From positions 1-64,000 of the forward strand of contig NZ_JACGWS010000021.1 of the NCBI RefSeq assembly GCF_014397005.1: a stretch of 64,000 nucleotides of DNA, given 5' to 3'. Position 1 is the first letter of the stretch, and every line of letters starts with the position of its first letter. Shown here piece after piece: positions 1 through 10,990 of the stretch. The notes beneath the pieces are model-generated. The model ran no database searches. It was given only the letters and a program-made list of their open reading frames with translations, and was not told where the DNA came from. This stretch comes from Kordia aestuariivivens (lineage in GTDB: Bacteria > Bacteroidota > Bacteroidia > Flavobacteriales > Flavobacteriaceae). The position numbers and the translations under genes are program-made.

Positions 1-90
1 TGTAAACTAACTTCGCTTTTTTATTGTGACCGTTTTTAATCTCAATTAATCAAAGCTTGAGATCAAAACAAAATTAGACCAAAAAGAAAA

Positions 91-116
91 TCGCCTAAAA
101 ATTACTTTTTAGACGA
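91..116 (-). terminator. Terminator after yidC
   Basis: Inverted repeat with 11-nt arms (91-101 and 106-116, one mismatch) and a 4-nt loop, followed on the minus strand by a T-rich run (65-90). It lies 44 bases past the yidC stop codon and is the likely end of the pyrG-yidC transcript. Confidence 0.7.
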
Positions 117-159
117 CCTCTTTTTAACTTGTAAAACTTGCTTGTATTACTTGTACATA

Positions 160-2082
160 TTATTTGCCTTTTGCTTTTTTCTGTGCTTCGGCTTGTTCCA
201 TCATGTCTTGCATTTTCTTTTGGAACCTGTTTTGCTTTTTAGGCTTTTTCTTGTTCTCTTCTATTTTCGCGTGAATTTTATCTTCGTCAATGATGTATTT
301 TTTGATCACTAACATAATTCCGATCGTAATTAAATTCGATACGAAGTAGTATAAACTCAATCCACTTGCGTAGTTGTTGAAGAAGAATAACATCATTAAT
401 GGAGAGAAATACATCATGTACTTCATCATTTTGCTCATGTCTGGCATTCCTTCTTGTGAAGGTTGCTGCATAGAACTCATCTGTTGTCCTGTGGTCATTT
501 TCATGTAGAAAAAGATCGCAATAGATGCTAAGATTGGAAATAAACTGATGTGATCTCCATATAATGGAATACTGAATCCATCTGGGAATTGGTAGATGGT
601 ATCATACGATGATAAGTCTTCTGCCCACAAGAAACTTTTTTGTCTTAGTTCAAATGCCGATGGGAAAAACATGAATAACGCGTAGAATACAGGAATTTGC
701 ATCAATGCGGGAATACAACCTGCCATGGGACTGACGCCAGCTTTACCATATAATTTCATGGTTGCTTGCTGCTTTTTCATTGCATCATCCTTAAATTTTT
801 CGTTGATTTCAGCAATCTCTGGGCGAATTACTTTCATTTTCGCCTGTGATACATACGACTTGTACGTTACTGGTGATAGTAATAAACGCACTAAGATGGT
901 CATGACAATAATTGCAATTCCAGCTGGTAAGAACGAACCCAAGAAGCCAAATAATGGAATTAAGAAGAAACGGTTGATCCAACCAAAAATCCCCCAACCT
1001 AATGGTACTATTTCGTCTAGGTTTCTTTCATAGTGAGAGAGCGTATCGTAGTCTGTAGGACCGTGATACATATCCATTGTATAGTTTAGTTCGCCTCCAC
1101 TTAATTCTAATGGAATAGACGCACCAAATTGTTTTAAGAATTTTACATCTTTTTCCGCCATTTCAGGATCTACAATGTTTTCCGTAGATAGTGTTGCCGT
1201 TTTGAAAGCTACATCTGTTAGTAAGATAGAAGAGAAAAAGTGTTGTTTGTAACCTAACCACGTAACGTCGCTTAGTTTTTCTTCGTCTGTAGCTTGTCCT
1301 AAGTAGCTATCTTTTCCGTCTTCATATTCATAGTGTAAGTCAGTATACCTATTTTCATACGTCATACTTTTTGCATGTCTGAAACTTTTCAGTTTCCATT
1401 CCATGTTGATCGGTTGACTTGCATTGATCATTCCGTTTAATCCTTGCGAACGCACCGTGAAATCGATCATGTAATCGTCTTTCAACTCGTAACGGTATTC
1501 TAAGTATTTGTCTGCAGCAACTTTCAGTTTCATCGAAAGTACTTTGGTACTATCAGTTTCAGTATAGGTTGGTTCAAATCCGCGATCGATTGTATTGATC
1601 ACACGATTTTCCGAAGTTGTTAAGTTTAATCCGAAAGATGAGTTTCCGTCTTTGATTAGATATACAGGCAGCGAATCATAGGTTGTTAGTTTTTCAAATT
1701 TCCCTTTTACCTTTTGCCCTTTTACATGAACTTCAACGATTTGTCCTCCTTTGTTGCTAATTTTTAAAGATAGCAATTGGTTTTCAAGCGTTGTTACTCC
1801 GTCCATTGGCACGTTTTCCGCATTGTAACCAAATGCACCTGAAGCATTTTTATATTTTGCTAATTGTAACGAATCTGTAAGGTCTAATGTAGTTTCGGCT
1901 ACGACTGCTGTTTTTGTAGTATCAGCCGTTTGCGTAGTAACTTGTTCTGTTTTTGCTTTTTCCGCTTCAGCAGCTGCCGCTTCTTCTTCGGTAGGTTTCA
2001 TAGTGTTTAACCAATAAACACCAATTAAAGCTATTAGTCCAAATCCTATAAATTGTTTGTAATCAAACTTGTTTTCTTCCAT
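160..2082 (-). CDS. yidC: Membrane protein insertase YidC
   Basis: YidC/Oxa1 insertase, which inserts and folds inner-membrane proteins with or without SecYEG. The 640-residue length is that of a Gram-negative YidC: one N-terminal membrane segment (about residues 12-27), a low-complexity acidic/Thr linker, a large beta-rich periplasmic domain (about 75-345), then the conserved insertase core from about 360 with several membrane segments (GWGIFGWINRFFLIPLFGF region, SPVTYKSYVSQAKM, CIPALMQIPVFYALF). The basic Lys-rich C-tail is typical for ribosome contact. It lies 130 bases downstream of pyrG in the same direction, an order common in Bacteroidota. The start is fixed by the membrane segment near the N-terminus. 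Confidence 0.97.
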   Translation of the reverse strand: MEENKFDYKQFIGFGLIALIGVYWLNTMKPTEEEAAAAEAEKAKTEQVTTQTADTTKTAVVAETTLDLTDSLQLAKYKNASGAFGYNAENVPMDGVTTLENQLLSLKISNKGGQIVEVHVKGQKVKGKFEKLTTYDSLPVYLIKDGNSSFGLNLTTSENRVINTIDRGFEPTYTETDSTKVLSMKLKVAADKYLEYRYELKDDYMIDFTVRSQGLNGMINASQPINMEWKLKSFRHAKSMTYENRYTDLHYEYEDGKDSYLGQATDEEKLSDVTWLGYKQHFFSSILLTDVAFKTATLSTENIVDPEMAEKDVKFLKQFGASIPLELSGGELNYTMDMYHGPTDYDTLSHYERNLDEIVPLGWGIFGWINRFFLIPLFGFLGSFLPAGIAIIVMTILVRLLLSPVTYKSYVSQAKMKVIRPEIAEINEKFKDDAMKKQQATMKLYGKAGVSPMAGCIPALMQIPVFYALFMFFPSAFELRQKSFLWAEDLSSYDTIYQFPDGFSIPLYGDHISLFPILASIAIFFYMKMTTGQQMSSMQQPSQEGMPDMSKMMKYMMYFSPLMMLFFFNNYASGLSLYYFVSNLITIGIMLVIKKYIIDEDKIHAKIEENKKKPKKQNRFQKKMQDMMEQAEAQKKAKGK

Positions 2083-2143
2083 CTAATCGTTTATTTATGC
2101 AATCTCATTTTTGACCTTATTATTAACTTCTTATAAGCTCATA

Positions 2144-2172
2144 AAAAGGCATCTACATGGTAGACACCTTTT
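2144..2172 (-). terminator. Hairpin between pyrG and yidC
   Basis: Imperfect 13-nt arms (2144-2156 and 2160-2172, two central mismatches), T-rich on the minus strand after the stem. It lies just beyond the pyrG stop and may end or attenuate transcription before yidC. Confidence 0.55.
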
Positions 2173-2212
2173 GTGTGTTTTTGTTACTCAAAAAAGCAAC
2201 CAATTTGCGTTT

Positions 2213-3955
<1,743 letters not shown>

Positions 3956-4134
3956 GTATTTTTTTCTGATAAAACTGATTATCAGTACGCTATGTTTTAT
4001 TTCTCTTTGAAAGATTTGATATGATTCTAATTTTAGTGCTTTTAGTTGATAAAGAAACTCTTTGTTGTATCATTCTTCTCTGAGCATTCATCTTTAAATC
4101 ATCAAATCAATCCTAACTATTCAGCGTTTGAATC

Positions 4135-4485
4135 TTATGCGTCTGCTGTTGTATCATTGGTATTTGTTACGATACCAATTGCTGTATTTATGACACTTGT
4201 AAGAATGCTGTTTTTTAAATGACCGAGTTTTATTTTAGAAACGCCCGCAGTGTATAATCCTTTAAGGACGACTAAATCTTTTTGACTTTCTACCAACCAT
4301 TTGTATTCTTCTGCCGAAATACTTCCGTCCGCAAGAAAAAGTGTCCAACGTTCTAGTTTTGCTTTAGAAGCGTCTAAAAAATCTTGTATATCTTTTTTAG
4401 CTTCTCCTTTTAAGTCTTCAAATTTTCCACCTACTAAATCAAATAGGTTCGTTTTTATTTCTTTGAGTATGTTGTTAACATCCAT
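4135..4485 (-). CDS. Small hypothetical protein of the amidase cassette
   Basis: A 116-residue protein I do not recognise. It has no signal peptide. The first 60 residues are charged and probably helical (KGEAKKDIQDFLDASKAKLE), and the C-terminal 30 are hydrophobic, Ile/Thr-rich (LTSVINTAIGIVTNT). It is third in a cassette after the amidase (4987-5583) and lipoprotein (4505-4969), separated from the latter by 19 bases. The order suggests that it works with the cell-wall amidase, possibly at the membrane, but no function can be assigned. Confidence 0.75.
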   Translation of the reverse strand: MDVNNILKEIKTNLFDLVGGKFEDLKGEAKKDIQDFLDASKAKLERWTLFLADGSISAEEYKWLVESQKDLVVLKGLYTAGVSKIKLGHLKNSILTSVINTAIGIVTNTNDTTADA

Positions 4486-4504
4486 TTGTGTTTATTTTTA
4501 GTAG

Positions 4505-4969
4505 TTATTGTATACCGAGTATTGCTTTGAGCTTGTTTTCTGCAGCTGGATCTTTTTTTCCTTCGTATTGAAGAATTAAATCCAAGGCTTCTGTTACTTG
4601 CCCTTTTGCTTCATCTATAAAAACTGTATTGACAGTTCCTTTGTCTTTCCAAAGCTTTAAAAATCCAGCAATGAATTTTTTATTTGGATCTGCAATCATT
4701 TTCCACATGGCATAACTGATTTGATTGTCTGGCTTGTTTTTTTCGTACTCTACCATTTTATCCAATTCGGTTTGCAAGTTTACAATGGCAGCTGTTTGCG
4801 AATCGTACTGCGTATTAGCTTTGTCCATCAAATTCGCGGCATCCACTTTAATTTCTGTTCCTTTTTGATATGAATATTGATCAAAAACTGCTGTTCGTAG
4901 TGAAGCGCAAGATGTCACTAATAAAAGTGCTAATGCACTTAAATACACTGTGTAATAACGTGTTTTCAT
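4505..4969 (-). CDS. Small lipoprotein of the amidase cassette
   Basis: A 154-residue predicted lipoprotein: basic start, hydrophobic stretch, lipobox LVTSC with the acylated Cys at about residue 21. The mature part is mostly helical and charged, with a run of Gln/Asp/Lys typical of a short coiled coil (about 45-75). It lies 17 bases downstream of the amidase and was probably co-transcribed with it. A small helical lipoprotein beside an amidase is reminiscent of phage spanin (Rz1-like) partners, but it is larger than usual Rz1 and I see no sequence proof. Confidence 0.8.
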   Translation of the reverse strand: MKTRYYTVYLSALALLLVTSCASLRTAVFDQYSYQKGTEIKVDAANLMDKANTQYDSQTAAIVNLQTELDKMVEYEKNKPDNQISYAMWKMIADPNKKFIAGFLKLWKDKGTVNTVFIDEAKGQVTEALDLILQYEGKKDPAAENKLKAILGIQ

Positions 4970-4986
4970 GGGTATGTTAGTTATGT

Positions 4987-5583
4987 TTAAAATAATTCTT
5001 GTTGTACTCTTTTGATAGTTTCTACGTGATATTTAATGATTTTTGCACGTCCTTCTCGCGTCATTAGTAATGACTTGCATTCTTCTTCATTGTCCATAAA
5101 GAAGTTTTCCGTAAGGATTGCAGGCATTCTAGTATTTTTAAGCACATAGAAGTTTCTTTCTTTGTCTAAATCGCCATCAGAGAAATCTGTTCGCAATCTA
5201 CGGTTTGGAAATTCTCTTTTGAATTCTTCTCCAAAAACGGTTGCTATTTTATCACTTTTGGTATTTCCTCTTGAGGTGAATACTTCACTTCCATGTCCGC
5301 CACCTGCGTTAGAATGCACACTGAGATAGAAACTTTTTCTTGAGTTGTATTTGTTTGCTCTGTTCATGCGTGTTTCTAAGGTTACATCTCTGTATTCAGG
5401 AGCAATGTTTACATACGGAATGCGAAGTCTTGTTAAATCTTCAATAATTCCGTTTACTATAGCTCTGTTAAATTCGCCTTCAAATAATTGCGTACCATCA
5501 TTCCAAATTGGCGAACGCTTTCCGGGTGTTTGGTAAGTTCCGTTGATTAAACCTCCGTGACCGTTGTCTAGTAATACTATCAT
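4987..5583 (-). CDS. N-acetylmuramoyl-L-alanine amidase (Amidase_3), no signal peptide
   Basis: Zinc amidase that cleaves the bond between muramic acid and the stem peptide. Zinc-binding and catalytic motifs are visible: LLDNGHGG (His, residue 8), an acidic residue in EGEFNRAI, SVHSNAGGG (second His) and TENFFMDN (catalytic Glu). At 198 residues it is only the catalytic domain, and the ATG start leaves no room for a signal peptide, unlike housekeeping AmiC-type enzymes. Signal-less amidases are typical of phage endolysins or of enzymes exported by holins or contractile systems. First gene of the cassette 5583-4135. Confidence 0.9.
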   Translation of the reverse strand: MIVLLDNGHGGLINGTYQTPGKRSPIWNDGTQLFEGEFNRAIVNGIIEDLTRLRIPYVNIAPEYRDVTLETRMNRANKYNSRKSFYLSVHSNAGGGHGSEVFTSRGNTKSDKIATVFGEEFKREFPNRRLRTDFSDGDLDKERNFYVLKNTRMPAILTENFFMDNEEECKSLLMTREGRAKIIKYHVETIKRVQQELF

Positions 5584-5898
5584 AATTGAAAATTAAAAAA
5601 AATAAATAAATCTGAAACTCCACTTTTCAGTGCAGTTAGCTCAACTTACAATTTTGAGTACGTTTTCACAAGCTTCTCTAAATTGAGTTTCACTAAAACA
5701 AAAAACCCTTCTAGAATGTTATAAAAAAAATAGTTTTATTTTAATTGATAGCATTCAAAAAGGGGAAGTACTAAAGATATGGATTATTTGTTTATTTAAA
5801 AAAGGGTATTTTTCCCCTATTTCTGTAGTTACCGTTTGTAAGGACGTTTTAAACAAAAAGCTCACATTAACCAGTTTTTCAAATACTTTATATATAAC
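5584..5898. other. Intergenic, no gene seen
   Basis: AT-rich spacer upstream of the amidase cassette. No open frame longer than a dozen codons with a plausible start was found. It should contain the cassette promoter, but no clean TAnnTTTG box with a -33 partner was seen. Confidence 0.5.
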
Positions 5899-5932
5899 AA
5901 AACCACAATTTCTTTTTTGAAACAGTGGTTTT
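5899..5932 (-). terminator. Terminator of the precursor gene 5976-6170
   Basis: AAAACCAC (5899-5906) pairs with GTGGTTTT (5925-5932), and inner TTTC/GAAA pair as well, leaving a T-loop. It lies 43 bases past the stop of the peptide gene, so that gene looks monocistronic. Confidence 0.65.
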
Positions 5933-5975
5933 ATTATAATAAACTCAAAAAGCTAGCTATTGAAAGTTTTTCAAT

Positions 5976-6170
5976 CTAGCATTTGTAATCGTCATAACTA
6001 CTACATAATATAACAACAGTACTAGGGCAACTACAAGTATTATTTTTTGTCACTGGCGTGCCAGTCATTGAAGTTCTTGTTATTCCTCCATCACCAGCAA
6101 CAATCATGTTTAGTGTGCTAATTGTTTCTTTGTGAACGCTTAGTTTTTGAATGCTTTTTTTTTTCTTCAT
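5976..6170 (-). CDS. Class I lanthipeptide-like precursor, 64 aa
   Basis: Small secreted-peptide precursor. The leader begins MKKKKSIQKLSVHKETISTL, matching the flavobacterial class I lanthipeptide leader pattern K-x-L-x-L-x-K-x-x-I-S-x-L, and ends near GDGG (about residues 30-33). The core is rich in Thr, Ser and Cys (NTCSCPSTVVILCSSYDDYKC), the residues needed for lanthionine rings; four Cys are visible. The frame extends upstream to 6260, but the ATG at 6170 is chosen because it gives the basic leader start. No LanB, LanC or peptidase-ABC exporter gene is nearby. Confidence 0.8.
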   Translation of the reverse strand: MKKKKSIQKLSVHKETISTLNMIVAGDGGITRTSMTGTPVTKNNTCSCPSTVVILCSSYDDYKC

Positions 6171-6296
6171 AATAAATATTTTAATGTTTATGCAACAAAC
6201 ATAAAGAGGAAAAAGAGAAGAAAAAACAGTTACCAATGACGCTTTATAAAACATCAGCAATACATCTTATTAATTTATAGGAATGTAGATTGACAA

Positions 6297-6545
6297 TTAT
6301 CGTTTTTCAAATTGTCGTTGAATATTGTAGATAATTTGTTCTAAACCGTTGATTTTGATATCGAGTATTTGTTCTAATTGCTGCCCTAGTTTTCCTTTGG
6401 GAAATCCTTTTTGACGGTACCAGAGTAGATAGAATTCAGGGAGATTGACTAAATATTTTCCTTTGTATTTTCCGAAAGGCATTTTTGCATGCGCCAATTC
6501 GATGAGAAGTTTTTGTTGTGCTTCTTTACTGGGAAAATCAGTCAT
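6297..6545 (-). CDS. DUF3820 family protein
   Basis: An 82-residue protein with the DUF3820 signature: MPFGKYKGKYLVNLPEFYLLWYRQKG region (about residues 22-45), where a FGK-x-KG-x-x-L hairpin is followed by a Trp-rich helix. The family was also called putative quorum-sensing-regulated virulence factor, but its molecular role is unclear; similar modules sit at the ends of exonucleases, suggesting nucleic-acid binding. It overlaps the upstream DUF922 gene by 8 bases, so translation is probably coupled. A similar module occurs at the C-terminus of the exonuclease at 33628-34401. Confidence 0.85.
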   Translation of the reverse strand: MTDFPSKEAQQKLLIELAHAKMPFGKYKGKYLVNLPEFYLLWYRQKGFPKGKLGQQLEQILDIKINGLEQIIYNIQRQFEKR

Positions 6546-7089
6546 TTTCTTTGGTATGTTTTCGGTATGCTTTTAGTTTTTGAAGTTCTATTGCGATCCG
6601 TTTTTGCCATTGTACTTGTCCTTCGTAATCCCTTGAATAGTCCGAACCTTCATCATACTGATTTTGCATTTCGCGTAATTCATCACTGACCTCATCATAG
6701 ATTTTGGAGAGTTCTTTTTGAATGTTCTTGGTAAATTTTGTATTCTTTATACGCTTCCGAAGTTTCCGCGCGTGTAGTTCTGTAATGTCAAAATGCAATT
6801 GTTCATGTCCTAAAACGGTATCTGTTACACGTTCTTTGAGATACCACGATTTTTCTGGATAGAATTGCGCTATCACCTTCGTTGTATAGTCAATTTTATC
6901 ACTGTTAGAATAGGTTTTAGAACTGAAACCATACGTAATTCCTGAAGCTGTAATGGCTACTGCTTCCGTATTATATTCAGGCTCGCCTTCAAAGTTTCCC
7001 CAATGTAGTTTTTGGTTTTCTGTCCATGTAATGGTTTCTTCGTCTTGAACGAATAAAAAAATACAAAGTATGCCTAAAAGTTTATACAT
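6538..7089 (-). CDS. DUF922-type secreted zinc-protease-like protein
   Basis: A 183-residue protein with a short hydrophobic N-terminus (MYKLLGILCIFLFVQ) that may be a signal peptide. The zinc motif HEQLHFD (about residue 96) with the following helix ITELHARKLRKRI matches the DUF922 family of predicted Zn-dependent proteases. The C-terminal half is charged and helical, as in the family. Its start codon abuts the OsmC stop codon (7090), and its end overlaps the DUF3820 gene, so it lies inside the guaA-led operon. Activity is inferred only from HExxH. Confidence 0.85.
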   Translation of the reverse strand: MYKLLGILCIFLFVQDEETITWTENQKLHWGNFEGEPEYNTEAVAITASGITYGFSSKTYSNSDKIDYTTKVIAQFYPEKSWYLKERVTDTVLGHEQLHFDITELHARKLRKRIKNTKFTKNIQKELSKIYDEVSDELREMQNQYDEGSDYSRDYEGQVQWQKRIAIELQKLKAYRKHTKEND

Positions 7090-7491
7090 TTATTTCCAAT
7101 GAAATTCAACATTTTTTTCAATATCTGGATGAAGACTGTAATGTACAGGACAGGTATTTGCTGTGTTTTCTAGTATTTTTTTAGTTTTGTGATCAGCTTC
7201 AAAAGGAAGTTCTAATTTGACTTCTATTTTAGAAATTCTTCTAGGATTTGAAGCCATAGTTTTTATAACTTCTGCCGTAGTCCCTTCCATGTCTACGCCT
7301 AATTGTTCCGCTTTGATTCCCATCACTGTCAGCATACAACTTGCGAGTCCTGTTGCAACAGTATCCGTAGGAGAGAACGCTTCTCCTTTGCCATTATTGT
7401 CTGTTGGTGCATCTGTAATGAATTCATTTCCAGATTTTATGTGTTCTGAAACCGTTCTGAGATTTCCTTTGTACGTTACTTTTGAAGTCAT
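7090..7491 (-). CDS. OsmC family peroxiredoxin-like protein
   Basis: A 133-residue OsmC/Ohr-fold protein, which reduces organic or fatty-acid hydroperoxides with a pair of thiols. The two conserved cysteines are in ASCMLTVMGIKAE (about residue 52) and in NTCPVHYSLH (about 114); the preceding acidic PTDTVATGLA loop is typical of OsmC rather than Ohr. Cytoplasmic, no signal. It is 20 bases downstream of the LysM protein gene and immediately before the DUF922 gene. Confidence 0.93.
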   Translation of the reverse strand: MTSKVTYKGNLRTVSEHIKSGNEFITDAPTDNNGKGEAFSPTDTVATGLASCMLTVMGIKAEQLGVDMEGTTAEVIKTMASNPRRISKIEVKLELPFEADHKTKKILENTANTCPVHYSLHPDIEKNVEFHWK

Positions 7492-7511
7492 TACTGTGTA
7501 GGTTTTATATA

Positions 7512-9431
7512 TTATTTGACTTCTTTTATTTCCAGTCCATCATATTTTACAATATAAATTCCTTTGTTGAAAAATCCGCCTAATATTTTTTTAGTGTAAT
7601 CAAATTTATTTTCAACATAACTCGCTTCCGAACCTTTACGCACACTTTTTGCCAAGTTTTGATCGTACGCTAAGCGCAGTAAAATATCAAACGTAATGTC
7701 AAATCCGCGCGTGGCAGTTTTACTTGGAGAAATGCCATACTCACGTTTATAGTTTTTTACAAATAGATTGTTGAGCGATGAAGGCTTTTCTATGGATGGA
7801 TAATGAAAGTTTAAGTTTGCTAAATGACTGTTGTAAATATTGTCATTGTTGTTGTAATTATCATCTCTATCGGTTGTTAACAAAACAATTTTTCGCTTTT
7901 CACTTGTCGTATACGAGTTTAATACAGAAGTAACATTTGCTATTAATGACAAATCATTTGTTTCTAAAATCACCCAGTTTTCTTGATCTTCTTTTAACAA
8001 TGGTAAGATTGCTGTTGGCTTGATGTAGTTTCCTGCTTCCGGATTGAACACAACATTATTAGGCAATATAGATTGTAATTTTGTCTTGATAGTCGCATTG
8101 TTTTTATCCGCGATGATGATCACATTTTTATCTTGACCATTTCTCTTGATGAAATCTAACATTTTTGCTTCTAGCAATTCTTGCCCAGGAATGGTTTGAT
8201 ATACATTTCTATGTTTTACTTCTTTGCTTGTTAATGGAGAAATTACAGGAATTCCGTCTGATTTTAATGCCGAAGCCACAATTTCTATGTTTGAATCTAT
8301 AATGGGACCAATAACCGCGTGTACATCTGAGAAACTATTGTTTGTCATAACTTTTCGTGTTCCCGATGTATTCCCTTGATTGTCTAGCACTTTCACATTG
8401 ACAGAAAAACCTAATTGCTTCATAGAATCTAACGCCATTAGTGAACCTGTGTAGAATTCGGTTGCGTAGCCTAATAAACGATCTTTTCTGAGTTTTGCTT
8501 TGGTTTGACTTACAGAGTCCATGTTCATTTCGTTCAACTTGAACGGCAACATAATCACAATGTTTGATACATTTTCTGTGCTTGCATTTTCCAAGAAATT
8601 GAATTTATCTACAATTACTGCATCTACAACTTCTAAACTTTCTGTTTTTGCTACTGGTAATTTTAAAACCATTCCGGCTTTTAAACCATCTTTTAATGCT
8701 GGATTTAACAAGATGAGTTCGTCTTCCGAAACACCTAATTTCCGCGTTAGCGTATAGATAGTTTGTTTTGGCTTTACATCGTAAAACACATATTTTTCAG
8801 TAGTCGCAACTTGTGGTTTTTCTGTGCGAATTGGTAATTTTATTTCTTGTCCAATTTTTAATCCGTCTTTAATTTCTGGATTCAAATCTTCCAATTCTTC
8901 AATGGTGAGTCCGTAACTATGCGCAATTCCCCATTTTGTTTCTTTTGCTTTTACGATGTAGGTTTCAAAAGTAGCTTCTTCATTTTTTGTTTCTTCTACG
9001 TCTTTCGTGGTTGTGTCTACAACATCAGCTACTTTCGTTTTGAACTTAGGAATTGCAATACGATCGCCTTTTTTCAAACCTTCTTTTGCAACTTTTTCGT
9101 TGAACTTTTTAATATCATCAACCGTAACACCATACTTTTTAGCAATGCTATATAAGGTTTCTTTTCTTCTTACTTTATGATTGGTAAACGTTACCTCAAC
9201 ATCTTTGGAAACTTTAACCGATTTTGAAGGAATGACCAAGACATTATTTCGGCGAACGCCACGTCTTGCTTCTGGATTTAATCTGATAATATCATCAACA
9301 CTTATATTATATTGTTTGGCAATACTTTTTACAGTTTCACCTCTAGCTACAGTATGACTTTTGTATTGTTGTGCTGTTGCGACACAACTCGTTAATAATA
9401 TCACTAAAAAAAATCCTAACAACTTTTTCAT
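7512..9431 (-). CDS. LysM protein with periplasmic-binding-protein-like domain
   Basis: A 639-residue envelope protein with a signal peptide (MKKLLGFFLVILLTSCVATAQ; the TSC could also make it a lipoprotein). Four LysM peptidoglycan-binding repeats follow, at about 23-67, 83-127, 152-200 and 215-260, each with the G-E/K-T-x-x-x-I-A core. From about 290 the chain resembles a type I periplasmic binding protein (HAVIGPIIDSNIEIVASAL, DGIPVISPLTSK), as in bacterial LpoA-like or amino-acid binding proteins. It probably anchors to peptidoglycan and regulates or senses wall synthesis. It starts 20 bases after guaA, an arrangement common in Flavobacteriaceae. Confidence 0.9.
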   Translation of the reverse strand: MKKLLGFFLVILLTSCVATAQQYKSHTVARGETVKSIAKQYNISVDDIIRLNPEARRGVRRNNVLVIPSKSVKVSKDVEVTFTNHKVRRKETLYSIAKKYGVTVDDIKKFNEKVAKEGLKKGDRIAIPKFKTKVADVVDTTTKDVEETKNEEATFETYIVKAKETKWGIAHSYGLTIEELEDLNPEIKDGLKIGQEIKLPIRTEKPQVATTEKYVFYDVKPKQTIYTLTRKLGVSEDELILLNPALKDGLKAGMVLKLPVAKTESLEVVDAVIVDKFNFLENASTENVSNIVIMLPFKLNEMNMDSVSQTKAKLRKDRLLGYATEFYTGSLMALDSMKQLGFSVNVKVLDNQGNTSGTRKVMTNNSFSDVHAVIGPIIDSNIEIVASALKSDGIPVISPLTSKEVKHRNVYQTIPGQELLEAKMLDFIKRNGQDKNVIIIADKNNATIKTKLQSILPNNVVFNPEAGNYIKPTAILPLLKEDQENWVILETNDLSLIANVTSVLNSYTTSEKRKIVLLTTDRDDNYNNNDNIYNSHLANLNFHYPSIEKPSSLNNLFVKNYKREYGISPSKTATRGFDITFDILLRLAYDQNLAKSVRKGSEASYVENKFDYTKKILGGFFNKGIYIVKYDGLEIKEVK

Positions 9432-9451
9432 TCTCTACACTATTTTATTAA

Positions 9452-10987
9452 TTATTCCCATTCAATGGTTGCTGGCGGTTTTGAGCTAATGTCATATACT
9501 ACTCTATTAACGCCTTTTACTTTATTTATTATATCGTTGGATACTTTTTGTAAAAATTTATATGGTAGGTCTACCCAATCTGCTGTCATTCCATCCGTAC
9601 TTTCTACAGCGCGCAACGCAACTACTTTTTCGTACGTTCGTTCGTCTCCCATCACTCCTACTGAGTTTACTGGCAGTAATATTGCGCCAGCTTGCCATAC
9701 TTTATCATATAAATTCCATGAACGCAATCCGTCAATAAAAACTGCATCAACTTCTTGTAATATACGAACTTTTTCAGCAGTAATATCTCCTAATATTCTG
9801 ATTGCCAATCCAGGTCCTGGAAATGGATGACGACCTAATAATTGTTTGTCCATTTCCATAGAAGCACCAACTCTACGCACTTCATCCTTGAACAATGCTT
9901 TTAACGGCTCTACAATTTTCAATTTCATGAAATCGGGCAAACCGCCCACATTATGATGACTTTTTATGGTTGCACTTGGTCCGCCTGTGGCACTTACACT
10001 TTCAATAACATCAGGATAAATGGTTCCTTGTGCTAACCAAGTTACATCTTGAATTTGGTGCGCTTCGTCATCAAACACTTCAATAAATACACGACCAATA
10101 GCTTTCCGTTTTTCTTCCGGATCACTCAGTCCAGCTAGCGCATCCAAAAAACGTGCCGAAGCATCAACTCCTTTTACGTTGAGTCCCATACCTTCGTATT
10201 GTTCAAGGACGCTTGTAAATTCGTTTTTACGCAATAATCCGTTATTCACGAAGATGCAGTATAAGTTTTCGCCGATAGCTTTGTGCAACAACATCGCTGC
10301 AACACTTGAATCTACACCGCCAGATAAGCCTAAAACAACTTTGTCATTTCCTAGTTTACTTTTGAGTTCATCAACCGTTTCACTTACAAACGCATTTGGT
10401 GTCCAATCTGGATTTACGCTTGCAATGCGAACTAAGAAATTCTCTAGTATTTGTTTTCCATCTTTGGAATGATATACTTCTGGATGAAATTGAATCGCAT
10501 ACGTGCTTTCTCCTTCTATTTTGTACGCTGCATTTTTAACATCGTGTGTGCTTGCTAAGAGTTTTCCGTTGGTTGGTAAGCTTTTAATAGTATCACTGTG
10601 ACTCATCCAAACTTGACTTCCTTCTGAAACACCTTCTAAGAAAGGTTCATTTTCTTGTATGAAATTCAAATTGGCACGTCCGTATTCGCGTGTGTTCGAC
10701 TCGGCAACTTCACCACCAGAAAAGTGTGCTAAGTATTGTGCGCCGTAACAAACACCAAGCAATGGCTTTTTGCCACGAATGGCTGTTAAATCTGGATGAA
10801 AAGCATTCTCAGACCTTACAGACATTGGGCTTCCCGAAAGAATGACTGCTTTGTAATCGTCTACGTTTGTTGGAATTTTATTGAATGGATGAATTTCGGA
10901 ATAGATGTTCAGTTCTCGAACTCTACGCGCAATTAGTTGTGTGTATTGCGATCCGAAGTCTACTATTAATACCTTGTCGTGTTGCAT
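9452..10987 (-). CDS. guaA: GMP synthase (glutamine-hydrolysing)
   Basis: Converts XMP to GMP with ATP and glutamine. The amidotransferase domain has the nucleophile in [12 protein letters not shown] (about residue 81) and His/Glu in [10 protein letters not shown]; the ATP pyrophosphatase domain has the PP-loop [10 protein letters not shown] (about 225); the C-terminal dimerisation domain ends [12 protein letters not shown], the family's exact ending. Start at the ATG 10987 (511 residues); the frame opens with a TTG two codons earlier. It appears to head the operon guaA-LysM-OsmC-DUF922-DUF3820. A -7-like box lies only 3 bases before the ATG. Confidence 0.98.
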   Translation of the reverse strand: MQHDKVLIVDFGSQYTQLIARRVRELNIYSEIHPFNKIPTNVDDYKAVILSGSPMSVRSENAFHPDLTAIRGKKPLLGVCYGAQYLAHFSGGEVAESNTREYGRANLNFIQENEPFLEGVSEGSQVWMSHSDTIKSLPTNGKLLASTHDVKNAAYKIEGESTYAIQFHPEVYHSKDGKQILENFLVRIASVNPDWTPNAFVSETVDELKSKLGNDKVVLGLSGGVDSSVAAMLLHKAIGENLYCIFVNNGLLRKNEFTSVLEQYEGMGLNVKGVDASARFLDALAGLSDPEEKRKAIGRVFIEVFDDEAHQIQDVTWLAQGTIYPDVIESVSATGGPSATIKSHHNVGGLPDFMKLKIVEPLKALFKDEVRRVGASMEMDKQLLGRHPFPGPGLAIRILGDITAEKVRILQEVDAVFIDGLRSWNLYDKVWQAGAILLPVNSVGVMGDERTYEKVVALRAVESTDGMTADWVDLPYKFLQKVSNDIINKVKGVNRVVYDISSKPPATIEWE

Positions 10988-10990
10988 ACG

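Noticed and set aside
725-1033. Plus-strand frame inside yidC
   Set aside because: Lies wholly antisense to a confident gene, with no recognisable domain or start signal.
4301-4501. Plus-strand frame antisense to the small protein at 4135-4485
   Set aside because: The minus frame fits the cassette spacing and has a plausible protein composition; this one is its mirror.
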